Of a stretch of 64,000 bases of DNA, positions 32,461-43,275 are shown in pieces. Position 1 is the stretch's first letter; each line of letters starts with the position of its first letter. The translations under genes were made by a program, and so were the position numbers. The notes beneath the pieces were generated by a model. The model worked only from the letters and a program-made list of their open reading frames with translations. It did no database searches and was not told the DNA's origin. The stretch lies in contig OY992537.1 in assembly GCA_963921195.1 (NCBI GenBank), forward strand, positions 175,353,021 to 175,417,020, in the 5' to 3' direction. This stretch comes from Pegoplata infirma (lineage: Eukaryota; Arthropoda; Insecta; Diptera; Anthomyiidae).

Positions 32461-32790
32461 GGTCTTTTGCTCCAATGATGATTCATAAACTGATCAATAT
32501 GAAGACCGACCCACATTCATTTGTACCCCTTAAACTGTTTCCAATCAAACAATCAAACCAGTCTAGTCCAATTTCTAAGCTTCCATACTAAATCACACTT
32601 TTTAGAATTTGTTTCAACCGCTCTAACTGAAGCACAGTGGGGAAAAATTGACTTTTTTTGTCCGATTTTGCCTACAGGTCGCAATTCTTAACCTATTTTA
32701 GTTTTTGTTTTTTTGAAATTTAGCTAATAAAATTCCTCATCGGTATGTCATGGTGGATTTATAGAAATTGTTTTTGATTTATTTGAATTT

Positions 32791-33320
32791 TTTATACCCT
32801 CCAACCACAGTATGGGGGTATACTCACTTTGTCATTCCGTGTGTAACGCATCGAAATATCGGTCTAGGACCCCATAAAGTATATATATTATTGATCAGTG
32901 ATCCATTCTAAGACATTCTAGCGATGTCCGTCTGTCCGTCCGTCCGTCCGTCCGTCTGTGGAAGACACGATACAGTCCAAAGTAAAAGAGCTAGACTCCT
33001 GAAATTTGGTACGAATATGTCTTATGGTTAAGTTCGAACATGGGCAAAATCGGATCAGGGGGAAAAAAGTTCCCCTCTTAAGAACTAAACGAACCTCTAA
33101 AAAAAAGGCATTTTTTATAGGTTTTTTGTACTTTTGCTTAGCAAACGAAACATTTTTATGTCAAAAGAAGTTCAAAGTCTTGCAGTTGGATCCAGGAAGG
33201 TTGTCTCCCACCGACGTTACCCCCCCCCCCCCCCAAAAAAAAAGACGCCCCTGTTTTTTTTTTTTATCGTGTTGGAGGGTATAAAAGATTCGGCACAGTC
33301 GAATTTAACACTCTCACTTG
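32791..33320 (+). mobile_element. mini-me/DINE element, near complete
   Basis: Opens 'taccctccaaccacagtatg', has 'tcattccgtgtgtaacgcat', 'ggaccccataaagtatata', the (GTCY)n tract 'tccgtccgtccgtccgtctg' at about 32930-32957, and ends 'ggtataaaagattcggcaca' plus 'ctctcacttg'. The shortest complete copy here and a good reference for the others. Plus-strand frames 33006-33346 are shadows. Confidence 0.8.
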
Positions 33321-33376
33321 TTTTTTTTAAATTCAGAAAATATTAGGTTTTTTTTCAGAATTTTTGCTCTAAAAAA

Positions 33377-34000
33377 TGTAATAGGCAGGGGACGAATAAG
33401 CTGTATGTACAAAATTAAAGGTATTTGAACCCCTTATAATTGACATTAATAGCATTTGGTAATTTATTATTATTTTGATTTTTATAAACATATGAAAACT
33501 TTAAAATGTTCACTTTTAAGTACCTACATATATCATTTTAAATAATGTACCAATTTCAATGAAATTTGTTTTGGATTAAAGCTTATCATTTTCTTAACCA
33601 TTATTGGTAAATAAAGTATTTTTGCAAAATTGTTTAACTCTTTTTTTCGAATTTACAATGTAACAACTTTTTTTTTTTTAAACAGATTAAAAAGTAATTT
33701 TAAAATTCCAAAAATCATAAGATAAAATTTAAGCAAAAAATAAAATATTTTTTAAAAAAAATTTTGTGTACCAATTATGACTAAGCAAAACATAATCTTT
33801 TATTTAAAAAAGATTTCATTGAAATTGGTACATTTTTTTTAAAGATATAGTCTTTTAAAAGTGAAAATTCTTGAATTTTTGACTGGTTATAAAAACCAAT
33901 ATAATAATATATTCTCAAATACTAATCACGTCGTCGATAAGGGGTTCCAATACCTTTAATTTAGTCTATAAAGCATATTCGTCCCACGCTTAATACATTT
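33377..34000. repeat. Palindromic element
   Basis: 'gacgaataagctgtatgtac' plus 'aattaaaggtatttgaacc' at 33391-33430 pairs with 'ggttccaatacctttaattt' and 'agcatattcgtccc' at 33945-33995. The centre is near 33690 ('accaatttcaatgaaat' and complement). Possible 3' or 5' end text 'ctaatacatttttcccacgc' is duplicated at the right edge. Confidence 0.7.
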
Positions 34001-34669
34001 TTCCCACGCCTAATACATTTTTTGCAAAAAATACTGAAAAAATTAAAATTTTCTGAACTTTATGAAAATATAAAAAGTAATCCAAAATTTTTTTTTTCAA
34101 AAATCCACTATGACAGATCGATGCGGAATTTTATTAGCTAAATTACAAAAAAAGCAAAATCAAAATCGGCTAAGAATTGCGATCTGTAGGCAAAATTGGA
34201 CAAAAAAGTTAATTTTTGTGCCGTAAAAGTGCCCCTATATCAGTCAAATGTGTGACCTACACACAATATTTTGGTAATCGAAACATTTTCTCAGAACATA
34301 ACCTAAACTTAAGGCGGTCTCATAAAATTTTTTGTATTTTTTTATAAATTAAATTTATTAAATCAGCTCCTACTGGTGCAATGACTTAATTTTTTTTAAT
34401 TTAAACAAACGATTACTTATTTTTTTTTGTGGGGTAGGAATAGTGCGAGTATTCTCTGTTTAATTACACTGTTCTACAAAAAACACAAAATCGAATATAC
34501 TTTTGAAATGAGGTAGTTAAGGTTGTAGGTCTCGTCGAAAAGATCACAAAAATGCCCATCAAACTTGCCAGACACTTTCAAATTTTTAAGTTATTGTCAA
34601 AAACGTTTTTTTGGGACTTTTCTCACTAAACCACGTCTAACTTAAAAAGTTTTCCACCGATTTTCAATT

Positions 34670-35535
34670 TTTTAACTGTTTTGGATAGAAGAAATATAGG
34701 GCTTTTTAGGTATGTGAATTGGTTTATACATTTAAGAAAGATATGTATTGATTTTTTCAACAATATCAAATTTTTTTGTTATTTTTTTAAAAATTTTTTA
34801 GTTTATCGATTTTTTTCTGCTATAGTTCGTTCAACAATATTTATATTTATAAACGTATTCTTAAAGAAAATTTAATTGTGAATACGATGAGCTTTATGCC
34901 GAAAAAATCGAATAAAAATTGACAGAGTTGTGATAATTTTTCTAAAAATTAAAATTAAGATTTTGCATGAAATTGCCGTTCGGACAACCCAGGCAAAAAA
35001 AATAAAAAAAAAACGAACATACTGAGAGGTCGCGTATCATTATTTTAAAGGTTTTTGGCCCCCTGAATTCAAATTTGAACTTGAAATTGCGCTATCTTAT
35101 TAAGTTTTTGATATATCAATTTATGTTTAATATCTCAAAAACCTGACGCGATAGAGCAATTTAAAGGCCAGATTCGGATTCAGCGCGCCAAAAACCTATA
35201 AAATATTGTACATGATAATTTTTTTTTTTTGCCTGGGTTGTCTGAACGGCGATTTCCTGAAAAATCTTAAATTTCTATTTTAGAAAAATTATCACAACTC
35301 TGTCAATTCTTATCTGATTTTTACAGGATAAAGCTCATCGAATTCAGAACTAAATTTTATTTAAAAATATGTTTATAAATATAAAGGTTGTTAAACGAAC
35401 TATAGCAGAAAAAAATCGATAAACTCGAAAAATTTATAAAAAATAACATAAAAATTAGATATTATAGAAAAAATCAATAGATATCTTTCTTATATGTATA
35501 GACCAATTCACACACATGGAAAGCCCTATCCCAAC
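34670..35535. repeat. Large palindrome (foldback MITE)
   Basis: 'tagggctttttaggtatgtg' plus 'aattggt' at 34698 pairs with 'gaccaattcacacacatgg' and 'aaagcccta' at 35503. Inner blocks 'ctgctatagttcgttcaaca', 'gacagagttgtgataattt' and 'cggacaacccaggc' all have complements on the other side, centred near 35105. The frame 34681-34875 is arm sequence. No duplication resolved. Confidence 0.75.
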
Positions 35536-35544
35536 AAAAAATTG

Positions 35545-36355
35545 TGCTTACACTGAAGCAGATTTGTAAGGGAAAATTCTCGATTCCTCCCATACAAACC
35601 TGCTTCGCGGAGGCATGATTTTATAAAGGCGAAGGAGGTTTTTTAGGGAGGAATCAAGAATTTTTCCTTACAAACCTGCAAACGTTAAAAAAAATGCAAT
35701 TTAAATTATTAAAATATTAAAATATTATTAAAATATTAAAAAAACAATTTGCAACGTTGTACTAAAAAACACAATTACTTTGCGCAAACAAAACTTAACA
35801 CAACAAAAAACTGTACACCACTTTACGAAAAGCAAAAACAAACACAACACAAATAATGAAAAACAAATACCGTACACAAATACAATTTAAGGGGTTTTTA
35901 ATATAAATACTTAAGTATTCGTTGTAAATTTTGTTTGTTTTTAATGTTTATTTAATTACTACCATTGATTCGTTCACTTTTAATTAATATGTTTATTTAA
36001 TTATTAAAAATATATATTTTTTCACTTTTTATCTTCCGACTGCGTCCGCTGACACCACAATATACGATAAAACTGATTAGTTACTTTTTAATAACTTCGT
36101 CTAAAACATCGGGAAAGTTCGTTAAAACTTCTTAGTGCTTATATGCTGCTTCGCTGTAAGCGAGAGCCGAAGCATATAACTGCTTTGAAATTACAAAAAA
36201 AAAAATTTTAAATGTGTAAGTGCTTACATACTGCTTCGCTGTAAGTGAGAGTCGAAGCATTAAACCATTCTCCCTTACAGCGAAGCATCTTTACTGCTTT
36301 AAAATAAAAAAAAAATCTGTCAAAATTTGTGAGTGCTTACATAACTGAAAATTGT
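35545..36355. repeat. Hairpin-rich repeat region (GCTTCGCTGTAAG)
   Basis: 35558-35690 folds on itself ('tttgtaagggaaaattctc' with 'gaatttttccttacaaa'). 36130-36305 has repeated hairpins built from CTGCTTCGCTGTAAG and its complement, with 'agtgcttacat' at both edges. A probable decayed TIR element; boundaries uncertain. Confidence 0.5.
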
Positions 36356-36402
36356 TTTTGTTTTAAATAAAATGTAATTGACCCGTTTTTAAAGGAAGTT
36401 TC

Positions 36403-37904
36403 TAGTGTTTCCAATTCGGTTAATCGATTAACCGATTCCTCGATTAATCGCCTCTATTTCGGTTAATGTCGAAACAAATAATTTATAACGCAAATAATTA
36501 TTCGACCCGATTAATCGGTTAAAATGGTTCGATTAACCGGTTAATATAATATTATCTCTATATTCTACTATAGTTTGTTTGAAACACTTCATCTTTTTTA
36601 AAAACACTTCCGAAAAAAGTCAAAGCTACAGAAAAAAATATTCAGAAACCAGAAATTAACAGTTTAGAAAATCAAAATTAAAATTTAGAAGACATCATTT
36701 AAAACTCAGACATCCTAATTAAAGTTTTCAAAAGCCATATTGAAAATCCCAATTAAAATACAGAAAATCCCAATTAAAATTCAGAAAACCAATTCAAATT
36801 CAGAAATCCCAATTGAAATTCAGAAATGCAAATCCAAATTCAGAAAAGCTTATTGAAATTTAGAAATCCTAATTGATATTCAGAAACTCCCAATTTCACA
36901 AAATTTTAATTTACAGAAGCCTACTGAAATTAAGAAATCTCAATTGAAATTTAGAAAAGCAAAATTGATATTTAAAAATTCTAAAGAAATTCAGAAAAGA
37001 TAATTCAGTTTCAGAAGAGCTAATAAAATTCAGAAATCTCAATTGAAATCCCAATTGCAATTTAGAAAAGTGAAATCGAACTATATAAATCAAAATTAAT
37101 ATTCAGAGACACCAATTAAAATTCCGAAAAGCACAATTAAAATTCAAAAATCCCAATTGAAATTAAGAAATACCAATTGAAATTTAGAAAAGCCAACTGA
37201 AATTCACAAATCTGAATTGATATTCATAGTTTAGAAAATCAAAATTTAAGTTTAAAAATTACTATTATAAGTAAATTGAAATTTTGAAATCCCAATTGAA
37301 AAACGGAAATGGCCAATTGAAACTCAGAAATCCCGATTGAAATTTAGAAAATTCTCAATAAAATTTAGGAATTTTTATTATTTCTAAATTACAATTAGTT
37401 GCGTTTTCGGTTTCCCCTTTAAAAACTGCACACAAAAAATTTTAAAGAAAAAGAAATTTTAATTCAAAATGGTAAAAAGTTCGATTTTGTTTTAATAATT
37501 TTTTTAATTGATATTATAAATTTTTTTTAATAGATTTCGGGAATTTCAGTGAATCGAGAATAAATGCAGTTTTGCGATATTAAACTTTTACAAATTTAAG
37601 TAATTAACCCTATTACTTTAGTGATAAGTGCAAAATCAATTAAAATAGTAATTGAAAGTCATTCTAATTTTTTTTTGTGTGTGTATAAAGACTGAAAATG
37701 ATATTTTACTTAAAATACTTATATTTTTTGTTACATTACTTTTAAAAAATCGTTTAAAATTAATTTTCTTTGTTTTTGACGATTAATCGATTAATCGCCA
37801 CTTTTTCCGATTAATCGACCCGAATTACCGATTAACCAATTTTCGTCAAATTTCGAATAATGCCCTAACCGGTTAACCGGCAGGGTCGAATAATTGGAAC
37901 ACTA
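36403..37904. mobile_element. hAT element, 8-bp TSD (GAAGTTTC)
   Basis: Ends TAGTGTTTCCAATTCGG and GAATAATTGGAACACTA; flanked by GAAGTTTC at 36395-36402 and 37905-37912. Subterminal boxes CGATTAACCG/ATTAATCG fill 36418-36545 and 37780-37880. The interior holds a ~20-bp AATTG minisatellite. No transposase frame: non-autonomous. Confidence 0.93.
36640..37385. repeat. Degenerate ~20-bp minisatellite (AATTGAAATTCAGAAATCCC)
   Basis: About 35 diverged units of AATTGAAATTCAGAAATCCC type with variable spacing. It lies inside the hAT 36403-37904. It shares the CAATTG/AATTG core with the arrays at 42296-42835 and 53978-54483. The minus-strand frame 36911-37093 is this repeat. Confidence 0.85.
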
Positions 37905-37997
37905 GAAGTTTCATATTGAAATTACTTATATAATATTTCGAGTGCAGTTTTCCTTACTGCTACATATTTTTTTTTGTATACAATCCAAAAAAAAAAA

Positions 37998-38170
37998 ACA
38001 AGTAAGAGTGCTTAATTCAGCTGTGCCGAATCTTTTATACCCTACAAAATGTTTAAAACATATAAAAAATTCTACATGGGAGTTTTTGGAAGGAGTCAGC
38101 GGGGGACGTTGGAGGACACTTTTTCCCTCGCCATTAATCACTTTTTTTATTACGGTTTCTGCGCTGATGT
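37998..38170 (-). mobile_element. mini-me/DINE 3' fragment, reverse
   Basis: 'acaagtaagagtgcttaatt' plus 'cagctgtgccgaatctttta' and 'taccctac' is the complement of the standard 3' end. 38060-38170 is the adjoining degenerate interior. Frames on both strands here are shadows. Confidence 0.65.
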
Positions 38171-38626
38171 AATACCATTTTATTATTTTTTTTATATTTT
38201 TTTTTTTTTTGTTTTTCTGTAAAGACAGTTGAGCTCAGGCTCTAATTATAATTATGTATTATAATTTTTTAATCATGTTATATATGGTTTGAATTGAGAA
38301 AGGTGTGAAAGAAAAATTTATTTTTCTAAAAATTTAAGACATCCTGGTTCGTTTTTTACTAGTTTCATATAATCCAGTTATTATATCATCAGAAAAACTT
38401 TTAATGTCAAATTAATTCAGTTAATACACTCAAAAGAAAAACTCTGTCAAAAAATCTGTAAAACGACTTTCAATTTGAATTAGCAATCTTTTAGCAGATT
38501 GTTCTGCTGAGAAGGATATTTTTACTAAAATCTCTGTCATAATATAACAGACATTTTACTATGTTTATACTGATTTTGTTTGCTGAATTTTATTATTTTT
38601 TCAAGAAATTTTTTTATATAAAAAAA

Positions 38627-38815
38627 AAGCAGAACAGATTGTCAGCAGATTGCTCTGCTGAAATTAGCAGATTGTTCTGCTGAAATCAGCAGATTGTTCT
38701 GCTGAAATCAGCAGATTATTCTGCTGAAATCAGCAGATTGTTCTGCTAAAATCAGCAGATTTTTCTGCTAAAATCAGCAGATATTTATTTCTGCTAAAAT
38801 CAGATTTCTCTGCTG
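38627..38815. repeat. 22-bp hairpin minisatellite (CAGCAGATTGTTCTGCTG)
   Basis: About eight units of CAGCAGATTGTTCTGCTG + AAAT. Each unit contains AGCAGA and TCTGCT and can fold on itself. Part of the MITE 38427-39090; isolated units recur at 39000-39070. Confidence 0.9.
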
Positions 38816-38863
38816 TCGAACAACACACATGTTTAATAACTAAAACGCCAGATAAAAGTATAA

Positions 38864-38936
38864 GCTTCCGTAGCGTAGTGGTTAAGAAGTGCACTTTCAA
38901 ATCGGAAGGTGGCGAGTTCGATGCTTGCTGGCGCCG
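38864..38936 (+). other. tRNA-like sequence
   Basis: A-box TAGCGTAGTGGTTAAG (38871-38886) and B-box GAGTTCGATGC at tRNA spacing; the T-stem GCGAG/CTTGC pairs. The anticodon arm (CTTTC/GGAAG) has a 5-nt loop rather than 7 and the acceptor stem does not pair, so it is tRNA-derived rather than a working tRNA. Confidence 0.5.
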
Positions 38937-39104
38937 TATGTTTTTTTTTTCTTGTTATATTTATTCACCTCTTTTGACAGATATTTAGCAAACCTTGTCT
39001 GCTAAAATCAGCAGATTTCTCATATGGCTCAAAATGGGTGTATTTTCAGCAGATTTTTCTGCTGATTGGACAGAGAATTTATTTTGAGTGTAGTCAATTA
39101 TATT

Positions 39105-39230
39105 CTATATGTGAAAATTATTAACAGATCGCAGCCGCCAAGGATTGAACACATGAATCTGTAATGTTTTTGTTATTAACTGCCTCTTAGGTACGATCAC
39201 TCTAGACCGATACGCTAAGTTGGCTGTTAA
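39105..39230 (-). other. Weak tRNA-like sequence
   Basis: On the minus strand 'AACTTAGCGTATCGGTCTAG' could be an A-box and 'TGTTCAATCC' a B-box, but about 80 bases separate them. Possibly a tRNA-derived SINE head or a chance match. Confidence 0.25.
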
Positions 39231-39554
39231 GCAAGTATCAACTAAATCATGGTTTTTCAATTCTTGTGTGGTTGTTGCTGTTTTTTTTTTCATACAGAAG
39301 AAGGTGAAATTGCATTATGGTGAATAAATTCAATTTTTTAGTAATCATCATTCGTCCTCCTCTCCTTCATCAACTCTGATCTAAGTACTTATTTTGCAAC
39401 CTTGCCAGAACATGGTCTATGTTTTGTAGACACAAATGTTAGGTGTTGCCACTTTCCAAAGATACTATTATTGCCACTTAGGCAATAATATTATAATTTT
39501 TTTTTAACCAAAATGATTAAAAAAGGAAGCGGGTCAGAAAAAAAATTAATTTTT

Positions 39555-40135
39555 TATCCCTTGGATCGCAGTGCAGGACCCCAACCTCTTTCCGACTTAA
39601 AAATAATCCATTTGGCAAAAAAAAAAATAAAATACATTTTGTAATCCCCTGGATCCAAATGCAGGACTTTGAGCTTCTTCCGACATAAAATTGTTTCATT
39701 TGTTTAACAAAACAAAAACATTTAAAAATTACATTTGTCAGAGGTTGGCTTTGTTCTTCAAGGGGTAAATGTTTCCCCGCTGGTTTGAGTTTCCCACTGA
39801 CCAACTTAACCTGCCTTGGACCATAAAACGTATTTGTGGCAATCTTCGGGAGTCTAGCAATTTTATTATGAACTGCATCGTGTCTTATACAAACAGACGG
39901 ACGGGCTTTTATAGAACGTCTTAGAATCGATCATGGATCAATATTATGGGGTCCCCGACCGATACTTCGATGCATTACAAATGGTTATCCAGGTGAGTAT
40001 ACCTTCATACTGTGGTTGGATGGTATAAAAATTGGGTTTTTTCGAGGTTGGTTTAGTTCTTTAAGGGAGGACATTTTTCTCCTCTTTCTATTTTGCTAAT
40101 TTCCGAACTTAGCCAGACCATGAACATAAGAAATA
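39555..40135 (-). mobile_element. mini-me/DINE copy plus truncated second copy, reverse
   Basis: 39555-40027 runs from 'cccttggatcgcagtgcagg' to 'atactgtggttggatggtat', complement of the 5' opening, with a shortened (GTCY)n tract at about 39893. 40034-40135 repeats interior text ('ggttggtttagttctttaag'), i.e. a second truncated copy in tandem. Confidence 0.65.
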
Positions 40136-41179
40136 TTTCCCAGCTGGCAACGTTCATGAGCCATCCTTGGTGACGGCCCGCTGACATATCACAGTCACAA
40201 CTGACATTCCAAAGACATCTCTACATACCGAGTTGAGGGAAGTTTCATATAAAATTTCGAAATGTCCTCAATCATAATAAGTAGTTGTTAGGAGTGCTGA
40301 CATTTGCTATCAGTCGTCTTTGGGGAAATGGCTGATATAGGTCTGCAGAAAATACAAAAAATCTTCGTATTTCGTTAGTTTTTATTTGTATCTATTTTCT
40401 TTTATAATTTATCTTTTATCATATTAAGATAAAACTGTTTGCCTTTTACCCTTTGGAACTAACCAAAAGAATTTGAACCTGGAACCTCCAGTTTATTAGT
40501 ACAAAACCTAACTACTTCATCCAAACTTGATTTTCAAAACTGTATGTCTGAAGGAGCGTTCCAATGCTTTTGCGATGTACTAGAGAGTTCTTAACTCATG
40601 TCTTGGCTACAATTTTTGTCTCAGTATTGGATCGAAAATCTCAATGGTTTGGCTGTTATAGACCAAAATATCAAAAAAAAAAAAACGTGACAAAAAGTGG
40701 TGAATTTTCTATATTTTCGACTTTTTGACCATGAAAACGAAGTTTTTTCTAAGTAAAAATTCAGAGAAAGTGTAGCTCGAGACAATAGCTACAACTTTAC
40801 TTTTGAAGATAAGTCAAAATTTCAAATATTGAAAGAAAAAGAAAAATTTGCAAATTTCCCTAAAAATAAAGTCTGAGAAAAAACTGCAAGTCAAAAATTG
40901 GAAGCTCGATTTTCACCGTAGACGTATGGTATAGTGGACTTTTTTGCTCAGTAAGATCCCAAGAATCAGAAACGCGAAGCGCCCATTAAGATTTTTTTCC
41001 TTCCATACTAATCGCCCCACCCTAATGTAGATGTCTTAGAGGATTTGTCCACAATCTTAAAATAAGCATCCATTGTTGACAATATTAGGACATGTCATCA
41101 AGAATTAGCTTTGATTTGTGAGAACCTAAAGACATTACCTCAAAGAACCACTGTGGAAATTTCCTCATTGACACATTTA
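40136..41179. other. Mostly unassigned; one tRNA-like segment
   Basis: No gene. On the minus strand 40535-40468 reads 'GAAGTAGTTAGGTTTTG' then 'CTAATAAACTGGAGG' and a good B-box CAGGTTCAAATTC, i.e. a degenerate tRNA-like module (Ile-like anticodon loop). The rest is AT-rich without paired structure. Confidence 0.4.
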
Positions 41180-41372
41180 TTGACTGGGTCGTGCCTAGCT
41201 CTTTTTATTTAGACTCCACGCACGGACAGAAAGACCCTCATAGAATGTTTTAGAATCTGTCACTGATCAAGGGCCCCATAATTGAACTTTATGGGGCCAT
41301 TGACCGATATTTCGATGCGTTACACACGGAATGACAAAGCGAGTATACTGTACTGTGGTTGGAGGGTATTAA
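41180..41372 (-). mobile_element. mini-me/DINE 5' fragment, reverse
   Basis: Has 'ggggccattgaccgatattt', 'gatgcgttacacacggaatg' and 'actgtggttggagggtatt', the complement of the opening of 32791. The microsatellite is eroded ('cacgcacggacagaaaga'). Confidence 0.7.
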
Positions 41373-41504
41373 ACAAAAATATAAAAAAAAATTAAAATTA
41401 AAAAATCCGAAAACACCCAACAAAATAACACTTTGTTAAAACACATTTTTAAAGGGTATACAAACTAGGGTTGCCAGTTATTTTTGTATTTAAGCGGGGA
41501 AATC

Positions 41505-42295
41505 TTATTCAACATTTATTCTGACAGTCAAGCCGCTGTAAAGTATCTGCAGTCAATGTTTCTGAATACAAGATCTGGCCTTAAATGCGGCGTGTCTTAA
41601 AATGAGATGGTCAAACAGTTTGATATATGACTCCTATGGGTCCCAGGGCACAGAGCGTTCCATGAAATTGCAAAGCCGATGAGCTTGCACGACTGGGAAC
41701 TACCTTACAGGTGCCAATAGAATTGGAATGTGTAAGTATGATAGGCATACCAACACATTCCAATATTTGTAAACTAAATCTATTGCTTTGTTTCGCGACG
41801 GAGGCTAATCAGAAATGGGCAAATAGATGGACGTATGAGAAAACACGACAGGTTTGGTTTTCTCTTAATCAGAAGAGCACAAGTGGACTGATATCACTTC
41901 CAAGAGAAGAGATTTCGACAGTGGTTGCTGTAATTACCGGAAAATATTTTATAGGGAAGCACGCAGAGCGGTTAGGTGTGCCGTCAAATGACTTTTGCCG
42001 AATTTGCTTAATTAAGGAGAAGTTGGAAACTATCAAACACGTTATCTGCCAATTCCCCGGCACTTTATGGTCAGAGACTTGCTTCACTGGGATCTAGGAA
42101 GCTGCACGATCTTTCTGATTTGCCGGATTTCAAAATTCTTTATCTTAGGAGTTTCATAAGAAGCTCAAATTGGTTTAACGATAGGGACCAGTAGCGGAAC
42201 TTATTACAGTTCCGTGGTAGCACAACGGACCTGATTGTCTATTTGTGCTGACGTAAAACGTCAGCAGCCACCTACAACCAAACCTAATCTACACC
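41505..42295 (+). pseudogene. Non-LTR retrotransposon copy B, RNase H and C-terminus
   Basis: Starts within RNase H ('STFILTVKPL' region; 'SQSMFLNTRSGLKC'), goes through 'WVPGHRAFHEIAKPMSLHD'-type damaged text, then is open from 41711 to 42097: 'NICKLNLLLCFATEANQKWA', 'SLNQKSTSGLISLPRE', 'RLGVPSNDFCRICLIK', 'KHVICQFPGTLWSE'. The Cys/His cluster (C-x2-C ... H-x3-C) is typical of the C-terminus of these elements. The 3' end is 'cagccacctacaacc' plus 'aaacctaa'. A 5'-truncated insert in the hAT. Confidence 0.85.
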
Positions 42296-42835
42296 ATTTA
42301 CAGATGTAATTCGTAAAATATCAATTGTAATTCGAAGATTCTACTTGTAATTCGAAGATTCTATTTGTAATTCGAAGATTCCATTTATAATTCGAAGATT
42401 CCATTTGTTATTCGAAGATTCCATTTGTAATTCGAATTCTCCAATTGTAATTCGAAGATTCCAATTGTAAGTCGTAAAAGATCAATTGTAATTCGTAAAA
42501 GATCAATTGTAATTCGTAAAAGATCAATTGTAATTCGTAAAAGATCAATTGTAATTCGAAAAAGATCAATTGTTATACATAAAAAATCAATTTTAATTCG
42601 TAAAAGATCAATTGTAATTTGAAGATTCCATTTGCAATTCGTAAAAGATCAATTGTAATTCGTAAAAGATCAATTGTAATTCGAAAAAGATCAATCGTAA
42701 TTCGAAAAAGATCAATTGTAATTCGTAAATATCAATTGTAATTCGTAAAAGATCAATTGTAATTCGTAAAAGATCAATTGTAATTCGAAAAAGATCAATT
42801 GTAATTCGTAAATTATCAACGGAAATTCAGTTGAT
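42296..42835. repeat. 20-21-bp AATTG minisatellite
   Basis: Two unit types: CTATTTGTAATTCGAAGATT (20 bp, 42330-42470) and CAATTGTAATTCGTAAAAGAT (21 bp, 42470-42835), about 25 units in all. It starts exactly at the 3' end of retrotransposon copy B. Confidence 0.93.
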
Positions 42836-43275
42836 GTTTTTCGAATTATGCATAAGTCGATTTTTCTGCGTGAGTTTGCGTGATTTATTTTATTTTCATA
42901 TTTCCTTTCGTACCAAAAAAAGCAACAAAAAATTAAAAAATTTGGCTTAACTTCAGATTTCGTCCCGAAAAAAACAAAAAAAAAAAAAAATTAAAATTTC
43001 GCAGAACTATAAATTTTGCTGAAAATTTTGGAAGATTTTTGAAATTTTAGTTTTTGAAATTTTTTGTATACATAAGAGTTTCGTGAGTGTGAGTCCACGT
43101 TAGTGTGAGTAAAGCTTGCGTGAGTGTACGTGAGATGTACTAAATTTACTGACGTGATGGTGAGTGAGTGTGATTAAAAAAAATATGCTCGTGAGTGAGT
43201 GTGCGTGATTCAAAAATTCCTGTCGTGATCGTGAACTAAAACCTTAAACTAAAGTAAAGGAGATTTATTAAATTA

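Larger units (their letters stand above)
32636..34228. mobile_element. TIR element inside subrepeats
   Basis: 'ttgtccgattttgcctacag' with 'gtcgcaattctt' at 32660-32690 pairs with 'aagaattgcgatctgtagg' and 'caaaattggacaaaa' at 34171-34208; the arms extend about 140 bp ('ataaaattcctcatcgg', 'ccgatgcggaattttat' type). Termini and duplication are not clear. It contains a mini-me element and a palindrome. Confidence 0.6.
32495..34400. repeat. Foldback-arm subrepeats, interrupted
   Basis: 32495-32635 ('gaccgacccacattcattt', 'accgctctaactga') and 34229-34400 ('gtcaaatgtgtgacct', 'acattttctcagaacata', 'aaatcagctcctactgg') are consecutive pieces of the ~175-bp subrepeat seen at 1300-1640, split by the element at 32636-34228. 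Confidence 0.65.
38427..39090. mobile_element. CACTC-ended MITE, TA TSD, with hairpin repeats and tRNA-like module
   Basis: Ends CACTCAAAAGAAAAACTC and AATTTATTTTGAGTG; TA on both sides (38425-38426, 39091-39092). It holds a tandem array of hairpin units (38627-38815) and a tRNA-like segment (38864-38936). The right part repeats 'gcagatttttctgctgatt'. Non-coding. Confidence 0.85.
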
